A program made the position numbers and the translations under genes. A model generated the notes under the pieces. The model ran no database searches and was not told where the DNA came from. It worked only from the letters and a program-made list of their open reading frames with translations. DNA of 64,000 nt from Parietaria judaica (lineage: Eukaryota > Streptophyta > Magnoliopsida > Rosales > Urticaceae): assembly GCA_954871525.1 (NCBI GenBank), contig OX940866.1:37584521-37648520 (forward strand). The letters run 5' to 3'. Shown here piece by piece: positions 13,433 through 25,807 of the stretch; position 1 is the stretch's first letter; every line of letters begins with the position of its first letter.

Positions 13433-13606
13433 TTATACATTGGAATTTGAATATAACAAGAGTTCTCATGCAAAAATATGCAAGGATTAAATTGTTGACG
13501 AGAAATGCCATAGGAAATGCTATAGCATTTCCTATAGCATTTCTTTATTTTACATTTTTTACAACCTTAAATTTTGAACCAATTGAAAAAATAATGATTT
13601 TAGGGC
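13433..13606 (+). repeat. Representative 174-bp monomer
   Basis: This copy matches the commonest base at almost every position and can serve as a reference; it carries TTTTGAACC where many copies have TTTCGAACC. In order the monomer holds: a start at TTATACATTGG; ATAACAAGAGTTCTCATG; an A5 run and TATGCAAGGATTAAATTG; GTTGACGAG; a central palindrome; CTTTATTTTACATTTTTTAC; the TTCGAA and CAATTG dyads; an A6 run; and ATGATTTTAGGGC. The start phase is arbitrary because the array is tandem. One frame is stop-free over 58 codons. Confidence 0.95.
13502..13543. repeat. 42-bp near-perfect palindrome in the monomer (representative copy)
   Basis: The central 26 bp (13,510-13,535), built around GGAAATGCTATAGCATTTCC, equals its own reverse complement. 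Outward, one pair mismatches (C at 13,509 against A at 13,536), then seven more pairs match (GAAATGC at 13,502-13,508 against GCATTTC at 13,537-13,543). That gives 20 of 21 possible pairs with no spacer. The 12-mer CTATAGCATTTC is also directly repeated on the right side. Most monomers carry this element or an indel derivative of it. Known biology: dyad symmetry and predicted non-B DNA are enriched in several centromeric satellites that lack a CENP-B box. A role here is inference. Confidence 0.95.
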
Positions 13607-13765
13607 TCATACATTGGAATTTTAATATTACAAGCGTTCTCATGCAAACTATACAAGGATTAAATTGTTGACGAGAAATGCCATAGGAAATGCTATAGCA
13701 TTTCCTATAATATTTATTTATTTTACATTGTTTACGACCTAAAAGTCGAACCAATTGTAAAAATA

Positions 13766-14285
13766 ATGATTTTAGGGCTTATACATTGGAATTTGAATAT
13801 AACAAGAGTTCTCATGCAAAAATATGCAAGGATTAAATTGTTAACGAGAAATGCCATAGGAAATGCTATAGCATTTCCTATAGCATTTCTTTATTTTACA
13901 TTTTTTACTACCTTAAATTTCGAACCAATTGAAAAAATAATGATTTTAGGGCTTATACATTGGAATTTGAATATAACAAGAGTTCTCATGCAAAAATATG
14001 CAAGGATTAAATTGTTGACGAGAAATGCCATAGGAAATGCTATAGCATTTCCTATAGCATTTCTTTATTTTACATTTTTTACAACCTTAAATTTTGAACC
14101 AATTGAAAAAATAATGATTTTAGGGCTCATACATTGGAATTTTAATATTACAAGCGTTCTCATGCAAACTATACAAGGATTAAATTATTGACGAGAAATG
14201 CCATAGGAAATGCTATAGCATTTCCTATAATATTTCTTTATTTTACATTGTTTACGACCTAAAAGTCGAACCAATTGAAAAAATA
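13766..14285 (+). repeat. Trimer HOR copy 2 (520 bp)
   Basis: Same three-monomer order as the preceding unit. It differs by scattered bases, such as GTTAACGAG in place of GTTAACGAA and ATTATTGACG in the third monomer. Confidence 0.8.
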
Positions 14286-14640
14286 ATGATTTTAGGGCTT
14301 ATGCATTGGAATTTGAATATAACAAAAGTTCTCATGCAAAAATATGCAAGGATTAAATTGTTAACGAGAAATGCCATAGGAAATGCTATAGCATTTCCTA
14401 TAGCATTTCTTTATTTTACATTTTTTACTACCTTAAATTTCGAACCAATTGAAAAAATAATGATTTTAGGGCTTATACATTGGAATTTGAATATAACAAG
14501 AGTTCTCATGCAAAAATATGCAAGGATTAAATTGTTGACGAGAAATGCCATAGGAAATGCTATAGCATTTCCTATAGCATTTCTTTATTTTACATTTTTT
14601 ACAACCTTAAATTTTGAACCAATTGAAAAAATAATGATTT
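14286..14640 (+). repeat. Trimer HOR copy 3, partial
   Basis: The first two monomers match the trimer. The third switches to the TTGAATATAACAAGCG monomer that carries the 33-bp deletion, as seen near 11.95 kb, so this is a recombinant end. Confidence 0.65.
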
Positions 14641-16365
14641 TAGGGCTCATACATTGGAATTTGAATATAACAAGCGTTCTCATGCAAACTATGCAAGGAT
14701 TAAATTGCATTTCCTATAGTATTTTTTTATTTTACATTGTTTACGACCTAAAAGTCGAACCAATTGAAAAAATAATGATTTTAGGGCTTATACATTGGAA
14801 TTTGAATATAACAAGAGTTCTCATGCAAAAATATGCAAGGATTAAATTGTTAACGAGAAATGCCATAGGAAATGCTATAGCATTTCCTATAGCATTTCTT
14901 TATTTTACATTGTTTACGACCTAAAAGTCGAACCAATTGAAAAAATAATGATTTTAGGGCTTATACATTGGAATTTGAATATAACAAGAGTTCTCATGCA
15001 AAAATATGCAAGGATTAAATTGTTAACAAGAAATGCCATAGGAAATGCTATAGCATTTCTTATAGCATTTCTTTATTTTACATTTTTTACAACTTTAAAT
15101 TTCGAACCAATTGAAAAAATAATGATTTTAGGGCTTATACATTGGAATTTGAATATAACAGGAGTTCTCATGCAAAAATATACAAGGATTAAATTGTTGA
15201 CGAGAAATGCCATAGGAAATGCTATAGCATTTCCTATAGCATTTCTTTATTTTACATTATTTACAACCTTAAATTTTGAACCAATTGAAAAAATAATGAT
15301 TTTATGGCTTATACATTGGAATTTGAATATAACAAGAGTTCTCATGAAAAAATACGCAAGGATTAAATGGTTGACGAGAAATGCCATAGGAAATGCTATA
15401 GCATTTCCTATAGCATTTCTTTATTTTACATTTTTTACAACCTTAAATTTCGAACCAATTGAAAAAATAATGATTTTAGGGCTTATACATTGGAATTTGA
15501 ATATAACAAGAGTTCTCATGCAAAAATATGCAAGGATTAAATTATTGACGAGAAATGCCATAGGAAATGCTATAGCATTTCCTATAGCATTTCTTTATTT
15601 TACAATTTTTACAACCTTAAATTTTGAACCAATTGAAAAAATAATGATTTTAGGGCTTATACATTGGAATTTGAATATAACAAGAGTTCTCATGCAAAAA
15701 TATGCAAGGATTAAATTGTTGACGAGAAATGCCATAGGAAATGCTATAGCATTTCCTATAGCATTTCTTTATTTTAGAATTTTTACAACCTTAAATTTCG
15801 AACCAATTGAAAAAATAATGATTTTAGGGCTTATACATTGGAATTTGAATATAACAAGAGTTCTCATGCAAAAATATGCAAGGATTAAATTGTTGACGAG
15901 AAATGCCATAGGAAATGCTATAGCATTTTCTATAGCATTTCTTTATTTTACAATTTTTACAACCTTAAATTTCGAACCAATTGAAAAAATAATGATTTTA
16001 GGGCTTATACATTGGAATTTGAATATAACAAGAGTTCTCGTGCAAAAATATGCAAGGATTAAATTGTTGACGAGAAATGCCATAGGAAATGCTATAGCAT
16101 TTCCTATAGCATTTCTTTATTTTACATTTTTTAAAACCTTAAATTTTGAACCAATTGGAAAAATAATGATTTTAGGGCTCATACATTGGAATTTTAATAT
16201 TACAAGCGTTCTCATGCAAACTATGCAAGGATTAAATTGTTGACGAGAAATTCCATAGGAAATGCTTTAGCATTTCCTATAGAATTTCTTTATTTTACAT
16301 TTTTTACAACCTTAAATTTTGAACCAATTGAAAAAATAATGATTTTAGGGCTTATACATTGAAAT

Positions 16366-17911
16366 TTGAATATAACAAGAGTTCTCATGAAAAAATATGC
16401 AAGGATTAAATTGTTAACGAGAAATGCCATAGGAAATGTAGCATTTCTTTATCTTACAATTTTTACAACTTTAAATTTCGAACCAATTGAAAAAATAATG
16501 ATTTTAGGGCTTATACATTGGAATTTGAAAATAACAAGAGTTCTCATGCAAAAATATGCAAGGATTAAATTGTTGACGAGAAATGCCATAGGAAATGCTA
16601 TATCATTTCCTATAGCATTTCTTTATTTTACATTTTTTACAACCTTAAATTTCGAACCAATTGAAAAAATAATGATTTTAGGGCTTATACATTGGAATTT
16701 GAATATTACAAGCGTTCTCATGCAAAAATATGCAAGGATTAAATTGTTGACGAGAAATGTCATAGGAAATGCTAGCATTTCCTATAGCATTTCTTTATTT
16801 TACATTTTTTACAACCTTAAATTTCGAACCAATTTAAAAAATAATGATTTTATGGCTTATACATTGGAATTTGAATATAACAAGAGTTCTCATGAAAAAA
16901 TACGCAAGGATTAAATGGTTGACGAGAAATGCCATAGGAAATGCTATAGCATTTCCTATAGCATTTCTTTATTTTACATTTTTTACAACCTTAAATTTCG
17001 AACCAATTTAAAAAATAATGATTTTATGGCTTATACATTGGAATTTGAATATAACAAGAGTTCTCATGCAAAAATATGCAACGATTAAATTGTTGACGAG
17101 AAATGTCATAGGAAATGCTAGCATTTCCTATAGCATTTCTTTATTTTACAATTTTTACAACCTTAAATTTCGAACCAATTGAAAAAATAATGATTTTAGG
17201 GCTTATACATTGGAATATGAATATAACAAGAGTTCTCATGCAAAAATATGCAAGGATTAAATTGTTGACGAGAAATGCCATAGGAAATGCTATAGCATTT
17301 CCTATAGCATTTCTTTATTTTACAATTTTTACAACCTTAAATTTCGAACCAATTGAAAAAATAATGATTTTAGGGCTTATACATTGGAATTTGAATATAA
17401 CAAGAGTTCTCATGCAAAAATATGCAAGGATTAAATTGTTGACGAGAAATGCCATAGGAAATGCTATAGCATTTTCTATTGCATTTCTTTATTTTACAAT
17501 TTTTACAACCTTAAATTTCGAACCAATTGAAAAAATAATGATTTTAGGGCTTATACATTGGAATTTGAATATAACAAGAGTTCTTATGCAAAAATATGCA
17601 AGGATTAAATTGTTGACGAGAAATGCCATAGGAAATGCTATAGCATTTCCTATAGCATTTCTTTATTTTACATTTTTCACAACCTTAAATTTTGAACCAA
17701 TTGAAAAAATAATGATTTTAGGGCTCATACATTGGAATTTTAATATTAAAAGCGTTCTCATGCAAACTATTCAAGGATTAAATTGTTGACGAGAAATGCC
17801 ATAGGAAACGCTATAACATTTCCTATAGAATTTCTTTATTTTACATTTTTTACAACCTTAAATTTTGAACCAAATGAAAAAATAATGATTTTAGGGCTTA
17901 TACATTGAAAT
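16366..17911 (+). repeat. First short-monomer HOR, 9 monomers (1,546 bp)
   Basis: Opens with the short monomer. It carries private variants TTGAAAATAAC and CTATATCATTTCC near 16,530-16,615 and the sequence CCAATTTAAAAAATAATG twice. It ends in the ATTAAAAGCG / CAAACTATTCAAGG terminal monomer (type 9b). Confidence 0.8.
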
Positions 17912-18319
17912 TTGAATATAACAAGAGTTCTCATGAAAAAATATGCAAGGAATAAATTGTTAACGAGAAATGCCATAGGAAATGTAGCATTTCTTTATCT
18001 TACAATTTTTACAACTTTAAATTTCGAACCAATTGAAAAAATAATGATTTTAGGGCTTATACATTGGAATTTGAATATAACAAGAGTTCTCATGCAAAAA
18101 TATGCAAGGATTAAATTGTTGACGAGAAATGCCATAGGAAATGCTAGCATTTCCTATAGCATTTCTTTATTTTACATTTTTTACAACCTTAAATTTTGAA
18201 CCAATTGAAAAAATAATGATTTTAGGGCTTATACATTGGAATTTTAATATTACAAGCGTTCTCATGCAAACTATGCAAAGATTAAATTGTTGACGAGAAA
18301 TGCCATAGGAAATGCTATA

Positions 18320-18900
18320 GCATTTCCTATAGTATTTCTTTATTTTACATTGTTTACGACCTAAAAGTCGAACCAATTGAAAAAATAATTATTTTAGGGC
18401 TTATACATTGGAATTTGAATATAACAAGAGTTCTCATGCAAAAATATGCAAGGATTAAATTGTTAACGAGAAATGCCATAGGAAATGCTATAGCATTTCC
18501 TATAGCATTTCTTTATTTTACATGTTTTACATCCTTAAATTTCGAACCAATTGAAAAAATAATGATTTTAGGGCTTATACATTGGAATTTGAATATAACA
18601 AGAGTTCTCATGCAAAAATATGCAAGGATTAAATTGTTAACGAGAAATGTTATAGGAAATGCTATAGCATTTCCTATAGCATTTCTTTATTTTACATTTT
18701 TTACAACCTTAAATTTTGAACCAATTGAAAAAATAATGATTTTAGGGCTTATACATTGGAATTTGAATATAACAAGAGTTCTCATGAAAAAATACGCAAG
18801 GATTAAATCGTTGACGAGAAATGCCATAGGAAATGCTATAGCATTTCCTATAGTATAGCATTTCTTTATTTTACAATTTTTACAACCTTAAATTTCGAAC
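18320..18900 (+). repeat. Left copy of the bracket segment
   Basis: The order CCTATAGTATTTC, GTTTACGACCTAAAAGTCG, CATGTTTTACATCC, then GTTAACGAGAAATGTTATAGG is found again at about 53,340-53,920 in the same orientation, offset 35,020 bp (18,421 corresponds to 53,441). I see CATGTTTTACAT nowhere else in the window. The ends are approximate because all flanking DNA is also repeat. Confidence 0.75.
18846..18858 (+). other. 5-bp duplication in the right palindrome arm
   Basis: The sequence reads CCTATAGTATAGC instead of CCTATAGC; TATAG is duplicated. It ends the open frame that runs in from 18,415. Confidence 0.85.
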
Positions 18901-19520
18901 CAATTGAAAAAATAATGATTTTAGGGCTTATACATTGGAATTTGAATATAACAAGAGTTCTCATGCAAAAATATGCAAGGATTAAATTGTTGACGAGAAA
19001 TGCCATAGGAAATGCTATAGCATTTCCTATAGCATTTCTTTATTTTACAATTTTTACAACCTTAAATTTCGAACCAATTGAAAAAATAATGATTTTAGGG
19101 CTTATACATTGGAATTTGAATATAACAAGAGTTCTCATGCAAAAATATGCAAGGATTAAATTGTTGACGAGAAATGCCATAGGAAATGCTATAGCATTTC
19201 CTATAGCATTTCTTTATTTTACAATTTTTACAACCTTAAATTTCGAACCAATTGAAAAAATAATGATTTTAGGGCTTATACATTGGAATTTGAATATAAC
19301 AAGAGTTCTCATGCAAAAATATGCAAGGATTAAATTGTTGACGAGAAATGCCATAGGAAATGCTATAGCATTTCCTATAGCATTTCTTTATTTTACATTT
19401 TTTACAACCTTAAATTTCAAACCAATTGAAAAAATAATGATTTTAGGGCTTATACATTGGAATTTGAATATTACAAGCGTTCTCATGCAAAAATATGCAA
19501 GGATTAAATTGTTGACGAGA

Positions 19521-19540
19521 AATGCCATATAGCATTTCCT
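19521..19540 (+). other. 10-bp deletion in the left palindrome arm
   Basis: The sequence reads GAAATGCCATATAGCATTTCC. Compared with the consensus, ten bases of the left arm (GGAAATGCTA) are missing, which leaves only the right half of the dyad. Confidence 0.85.
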
Positions 19541-19974
19541 ATAGCATTTCTTTATTTTACATTTTTTACAACCTTATATTTCGAACCAATTGAAAAAATA
19601 ATGATTTTATGGCTTATACATTGGAATTTGAATATAACAAGAGTTCTCATGAAAAAATACGCAAGGATTAAATGGTTGACGAGAAATGCCATAGGAAATT
19701 CTATAGCATTTCCTATAGCATTTCTTTATTTTACATTTTTCACAACCTTAAATTTTGAACCAATTGAAAAAATAATGATTTTAGGGCTCATACATTGGAA
19801 TTTTAATATTAAAAGCGTTCTCATGCAAACTATTCAAGGATTAAATTGTTGACGAGAAATGCCATAGTAAATGCTATAGCATTTCCTATAGAATTTCTTT
19901 ATTTTACATTTTTTACAACCTTAAATTTTGAACCAAATGAAAAAATAATGATTTTAGGGCTTATACATTGAAAT

Positions 19975-21523
19975 TTGAATATAACAAGAGTTCTCATGAA
20001 AAAATATGCAAGGATTAAATTGTTAACGAGAAATGCCATAGGAAATGTAGCATTTCTTTATCTTACAATTTTTACAACTTTAAATTTCGAACCAATTGAA
20101 AAAATAATGATTTTAGGGCTTATACATTGGAATTTGAATATAACAAGAGTTCTCATGCAAAAATATGCAAGGATTAAATTGTTGACGAGAAATGCCATAG
20201 GAAATGCTATAGCATTTCCTATAGCATTTCTTTATTTTACATTTTTTACAACCTTAAATTTAAAACCAATTGAAAAAATAATGATTTTAGGGCTTATACA
20301 TTGGAATTTGAATATTACAAGCGTTCTCATGCAAAAATATGCAAGGATTAAATTGTTGACGAGAAATGCCATAGGAAATGCTATAGCATTTCCTATAGCA
20401 TTTCTTTATTTTACATTTTTTACAACCTTAAATTTCGAACCAATTGAAAAAATAATGATTTTATGGCTTATACATTGGAATTTGAATATAACAAGAGTTC
20501 TCATGAAAAAATACGCAAGGATTAAATGGTTGACGAGAAATGCCATAGGAAATTCTATAGCATTTCCTATAGCATTTCTTTATTTTACATTTTTTACAAC
20601 CTTAAATTTCGAACCAATTGAAAAAATAATGATTTTAGGGCTTATACATTGGAATTTGAATATAACAAGAGTTCTCATGCAAAAATATGCAACGATTAAA
20701 TTGTTGACGAGAAATGTCATAGGAAATGCTATAGCATTTCATATAGCATTTCTTTATTTTACAATTTTTACAACCTTAAATTTCGAACCAATTGAAAAAA
20801 TAATGATTTTAGGGCTTATACATTGGAATATGAATATAACAAGAGTTCTCATGCAAAAATATGCAAGGATTAAATTGTTGACGAGAAATGCCATAGGAAA
20901 TGCTATAGCATTTCCTATAGCATTTCTTTATTTTACAATTTTTACAACCTTAAATTTCGAACCAATTGAAAAAATAATGATTTTAGGGCTTATACATTGG
21001 AATTTGAATATAACAAGAGTTCTCATGCAAAAATATGCAAGGATTAAATTGTTGACGAGAAATGCCATAGGAAATGCTATAGCACTTTCTATAGCATTTC
21101 TTTATTTTACAATTTTTACAACCTTAAATTTCGAACCAATTGAAAAAATAATGATTTTAGGGCTTATACATTGGAATTTGAATATAACAAGAATTCTCAT
21201 GCAAAAATATGCAAGGATTAAATTGTTGACGATAAATGCCATAGGAAATGCTATAGCATTTCCTATAGCATTTCTTTATTTTACATTTTTTACGACCTTA
21301 AATTTTGAACCAATTGAAAAAATAATGATTTTAGGGCTCATACATTGGAATTTTAATATTACAAGCGTTCTTATGCAAACTATGCAAGGATTAAATTGTT
21401 GACGAGAAATTCCATAGGAAATGCTATAGCATTTCCTATAGAATTTCTTTATTTTACATTTTTTACAACCTTAAATTTTGAACCAATTGAAAAATAATGA
21501 TTTTAGGGCTTATACATTGAAAT
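19975..21523 (+). repeat. HOR alpha, 9-mer (1,549 bp)
   Basis: Complete order 1-9. The short monomer is followed by GGGCTTATAC (alpha mark) and the unit ends in the type 9a monomer (TATTACAAGCG, CAAACTATGCAAGG, then TTGAAAAATAATG). The second monomer has TTTAAAACC where other units have TTTCAAACC. Confidence 0.9.
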
Positions 21524-22377
21524 TTGAATATAACAAGAGTTCTCATGAAAAAATATGCAAGGATTAAATTGTTAACGAGAAATGCCATAGGAAATGTAGC
21601 ATTTCTTTATCTTACAATTTTTACAACTTTAAATTTCGAACCAATTGAAAAAATAATGATTTTAGGGCTAATACATTGGAATTTGAATATAACAAGAGTT
21701 CTCATGCAAAAATATGCAAGGATTAAATTGTTGACGAGAAATGCCATAGGAAATGCTATAGCATTTCCTATAGCATTTCTTTATTTTACAATTTTTACAA
21801 CCTTAAATTTCGAACCAATTGAAAAAATAATGATTTTAGGGCTTATACATTGGAATTTGAATATAACAAGAGTTCTCATGCAAAAATATGCAAGGATTAA
21901 ATTGTTGACGAGAAATGCCATAGGAAATGCTATAGCATTTTCTATAGCATTTCTTTATTTTACAATTTTTACAACCTTAAATTTCGAACCAATTGAAAAA
22001 ATAATGATTTTAGGGCTTATACATTGGAATTTGAATATAACAAGAGGTCTCATGCAAAAATATGCAAGGATTAAATTGTTGACGAGAAATGCCATAGGAA
22101 ATGCTATAGCATTTCCTATAGCATTTCTTTATTTTACATTTTTCACAACCTTAAATTTTGAACCAATTGAAAAAATAATGATTTTAGGGCTCATACATTG
22201 GAATTTTAATATTAAAAGCGTTCTCATGCAAACTATTCAAGGATTAAATTGTTGACGAGAAATGCCATAGGAAATGCTATAGCATTTCCTATAGAATTTC
22301 TTTATTTTACATTTTTTACAACCTTAAATTTTGAACCAAATGAAAAAATAATGATTTTAGGGCTTATACATTGAAAT
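21524..22377 (+). repeat. HOR beta, 5-mer (854 bp)
   Basis: The short monomer is followed by GGGCTAATAC (beta mark) and the unit ends in type 9b (TATTAAAAGCG, CAAACTATTCAAGG, then CCAAATGAAAAAATAATG). Monomers 2-5 of the 9-mer are absent. Private variant AAGAGGTCTC near 22,043. Confidence 0.9.
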
Positions 22378-23926
22378 TTGAATATAACAAGAGTTCTCAT
22401 GAAAAAATATGCAAGGATTAAATTGTTAACGAGAAATGCCATAGGAAATGTAGCATTTCTTTATCTTACAATTTTTACAACTTTAAATTTCGAACCAATT
22501 GAAAAAATAATGATTTTAGGGCTTATACATTGGAATTTGAATATAACAAGAGTTCACATGCAAAAATATGCAAGGATTAAATTGTTGACGAGAAATGCCA
22601 TAGGAAATGCTATAGCATTTCCTATAGCATTTCTTTATTTTACATTTTTTACAACCTTAAATTTCAAACCAATTGAAAAAATAATGATTTTAGGGCTTAT
22701 ACATTGGAATTTGAATATTACAAGCGTTCTCATGCAAAAATATGCAAGGATTAAATTGTTGACGAGAAATGCCATAGGAAATGCTATAGCATTTCCTATA
22801 GCATTTCTTTATTTTACATTTTTTACAACCTTAAATTTCGAACCAATTGAAAAAATAATGATTTTATGGCTTATACATTGGAATTTGAATATAACAAGAG
22901 TTCTCATGAAAAAATACGCAAGGATTAAATGGTTGACGAGAAATGCTATAGGAAATTCTATAGCATTTCCTATAGCATTTCTTTATTTTACATTTTTTAC
23001 AACCTTAAATTTCGAACCAATTGAAAAAATAATGATTTTAGGGCTTATACATTGGAATTTGAATATAACAAGAGTTCTCATGCAAAAATATGCAACGATT
23101 AAATTGTTGACGAGAAATGTCATAGGAAATGCTATAGCATTTCATATAGCATTTCTTTATTTTACAATTTTTACAACCTTAAATTTCGAACCAATTGAAA
23201 AAATAATGATTTTAGGGCTTATACATTGGAATATGAATATAACAAGAGTTCTCATGCAAAAATATGCAAGGATTAAATTGTTGACGAGAAATGCCATAGG
23301 AAATGCTATAGCATTTCCTATAGCATTTCTTTATTTTACAATTTTTACAACCTTAAATTTCGAACCAATTGAAAAAATAATGATTTTAGGGCTTATACAT
23401 TGGAATTTGAATATAACAAGAGTTCTCATGCAAAAATATGCAAGGATTAAATTGTTGACGAGAAATGCCATAGGAAATGCTATAGCATTTTCTATAGCAT
23501 TTCTTTATTTTACAATTTTTACAACCTTAAATTTCGAACCAATTGAAAAAATAATGATTTTAGGGCTTATACATTGGAATTTGAATATAACAAGAGTTCT
23601 CATGCAAAAATATGCAAGGATTAAATTGTTGACGATAAATGCCATAGGAAATGCTATAGCATTTCCTATAGCATTTCTTTATTTTACATTTTTTACGACC
23701 TTAAATTTTGAACCAATTGAAAAAATAATGATTTTAGGGCTCATACATTGGAATTTTAATATTACAAGCGTTCTTATGCAAACTATGCAAGGATTAAATT
23801 GTTGACGAGAAATTCCATAGGAAATGCTATAGCATTTCCTATAGAATTTCTTTATTTTACATTTTTTACAACCTTAAATTTTGAACCAATTGAAAAATAA
23901 TGATTTTAGGGCTTATACATTGAAAT
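22378..23926 (+). repeat. HOR alpha, 9-mer (1,549 bp)
   Basis: Complete order 1-9, alpha mark, 9a end. The private variant AGAGTTCACATGC near 22,552 is shared only with the unit at 35,594. ATGCTATAGG in place of ATGCCATAGG occurs at about 22,944. Confidence 0.9.
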
Positions 23927-24954
23927 TTGAATATAACAAGAGTTCTCATGAAAAAATATGCAAGGATTAAATTGTTAACGAGAAATGCCATAGGAAATGT
24001 AGCATTTCTTTATCTTACAATTTTTACAACTTTAAATTTCGAACCAATTGAAAAAATAATGATTTTAGGGCTAATACATTGGAATTTGAATATAACAAGA
24101 GTTCTCATGCAAAAATATGCAAGGATTAAATTGTTGACGAGAAATGCCATAGGAAATGCTATAGCATTTCCTATAGCATTTCTTTATTTTACATTTTTTA
24201 CAACCTTAAATTTCGAACCAATTGAAAAAATAATGATTTTAGGGCTTATACATTGGAATTTGAATATAACAAGAGTTCTCATGCAAAAATATGCAAGGAT
24301 TAAATTGTTGACGAGAAATGCCATAGGAAATGCTATAGCATTTTCTATAGCATTTCTTTATTTTACAATTTTTACAACCTTAAATTTCGAACCAATTGAA
24401 AAAATAATGATTTTAGGGCTTATACATTGGAATTTGAATATAACAAGAGTTCTCATGCAAAAATATGCAAGGATTAAATTGTTGACGAGAAATGCCATAG
24501 GAAATGCTATAGCATTTTCTATAGCATTTCTTTATTTTACAATTTTTACAACCTTAAATTTCGAACCAATTGAAAAAATAATGATTTTAGGGCTTATACA
24601 TTGGAATTTGAATATAACAAGAGTTCTCATGCAAAAATATGCAAGGATTAAATTGTTGACGAGAAATGCCATAGGAAATGCTATAGCATTTCCTATAGCA
24701 TTTCTTTATTTTACATTTTTCACAACCTTAAATTTTGAACCAATTGAAAAAATAATGATTTTAGGGCTCATACATTGGAATTTTAATATTAAAAGCGTTC
24801 TCATGCAAACTATTCAAGGATTAAATTGTTGACGAGAAATGCCATAGGAAATGCTATAGCATTTCCTATAGAATTTCTTTATTTTACATTTTTTACAACC
24901 TTAAATTTTGAACCAAATGAAAAAATAATGATTTTAGGGCTTATACATTGAAAT
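23927..24954 (+). repeat. HOR beta, 6-mer (1,028 bp)
   Basis: Beta mark and 9b end. The GCATTTTCTATAGC monomer (type 7) is present twice in a row. The second monomer has ACATTTTTTAC where sister 6-mers have ACAATTTTTAC. Confidence 0.9.
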
Positions 24955-25807
24955 TTGAATATAACAAGAGTTCTCATGAAAAAATATGCAAGGATTAAAT
25001 TGTTAACGAGAAATGCCATAGGAAATGTAGCATTTCTTTATCTTACAATTTTTACAACTTTAAATTTCGAACCAATTGAAAAAATAATGATTTTAGGGCT
25101 TATACATTGGAATTTGAATATAACAAGAGTTCTCATGCAAAAATATGCAAGGATTAAATTGTTGACGAGAAATGCCATAGGAAATGCTATAGCATTTCCT
25201 ATAGCATTTCTTTATTTTACAATTTTTACAACCTTAAATTTCGAACCAATTGAAAAAATAATGATTTTAGGGCTTATACATTGGAATTTGAATATAACAA
25301 GAGTTCTCATGCAAAAATATGCAAGGATTAAATTGTTGACGAGAAATGCCATAGGAAATGCTATAGCATTTTCTATAGCATTTCTTTATTTTACAATTTT
25401 TACAACCTTAAATTTCGAACCAATTGAAAAAATAATGATTTTAGGGCTTATACATTGGAATTTGAATATAACAAGAGTTCTCATGCAAAAATATGCAAGG
25501 ATTAAATTGTTGACGATAAATGCCATAGGAAATGCTATAGCATTTCCTATAGCATTTCTTTATTTTACATTTTTTACGACCTTAAATTTTGAACCAATTG
25601 AAAAAATAATGATTTTAGGGCTCATACATTGGAATTTTAATATTACAAGCGTTCTTATGCAAACTATGCAAGGATTAAATTGTTGACGAGAAATTCCATA
25701 GGAAATGCTATAGCATTTCCTATAGAATTTCTTTATTTTACATTTTTTACAACCTTAAATTTTGAACCAATTGAAAAATAATGATTTTAGGGCTTATACA
25801 TTGAAAT
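24955..25807 (+). repeat. HOR alpha, 5-mer (853 bp)
   Basis: Carries the alpha mark and 9a end but lacks monomers 2-5. It is therefore an alpha unit shortened by four monomers that still occupies the alpha slot in the alternation. Confidence 0.9.

Larger units (their letters stand above)
13246..13765 (+). repeat. Trimer HOR copy 1 (520 bp)
   Basis: Three monomers in fixed order: a GTTAACG monomer, a GTTGACGAG monomer, and a TTTTAATATTACAAGCG / CAAACTATACAAGG monomer followed by GTTTACGACC. The next copy follows with the same marks 520 bp later (three monomers minus two 1-bp deletions). Confidence 0.8.
7281..15300 (+). repeat. Block 2: mixed older HORs
   Basis: No single HOR covers this block. 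It mixes monomers with GATTATAGGGC (8,105; 8,280; 10,683), monomers with GCAAACTATACAAGG, and a subfamily with TTTACGACCTAAAAGTCG (from 7,735 to 14,920). Three local periods are visible: 682, 1,214 and 520 bp. The same variants recur at 57-63 kb but are nearly absent from 19-53 kb. Confidence 0.8.
17912..19974 (+). repeat. Irregular 12-monomer unit containing older variants
   Basis: Starts with a short monomer and ends with a type 9b monomer, but holds older-type monomers at about 18.3-18.9 kb (CCTAAAAGTCG, CATGTTTTACATCC). It also has a 5-bp insertion at 18,846-18,858 and a 10-bp deletion at 19,530. This marks the left limit of the homogeneous core. Confidence 0.8.

Noticed and set aside
13502..13543. 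Palindrome as terminal inverted repeats of a small transposon or as a rho-independent terminator
   Set aside because: The arms have no spacer or cargo, no target-site duplication is visible, and the dyad is AT-rich and part of the monomer in every copy.
13433..13606. CENP-B box in AATTTCGAACCAATTGAAAA
   Set aside because: TTCG and the following A fit, but the essential CGGG part is TGAA in the monomer. Only the first half matches.
13433..13606. Telomere-like TTTTAGGG in each monomer
   Set aside because: It occurs once per 174 bp as part of ATTTTAGGGC and is never tandem, so it is a chance match.
13433..13606. Budding-yeast ARS core match TTTTACATTTT in many monomers
   Set aside because: The 11-bp consensus is very AT-rich and matches by chance in such DNA. 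It is lost in the common ACAATTTTTAC variant, and nothing else suggests a yeast-type origin.
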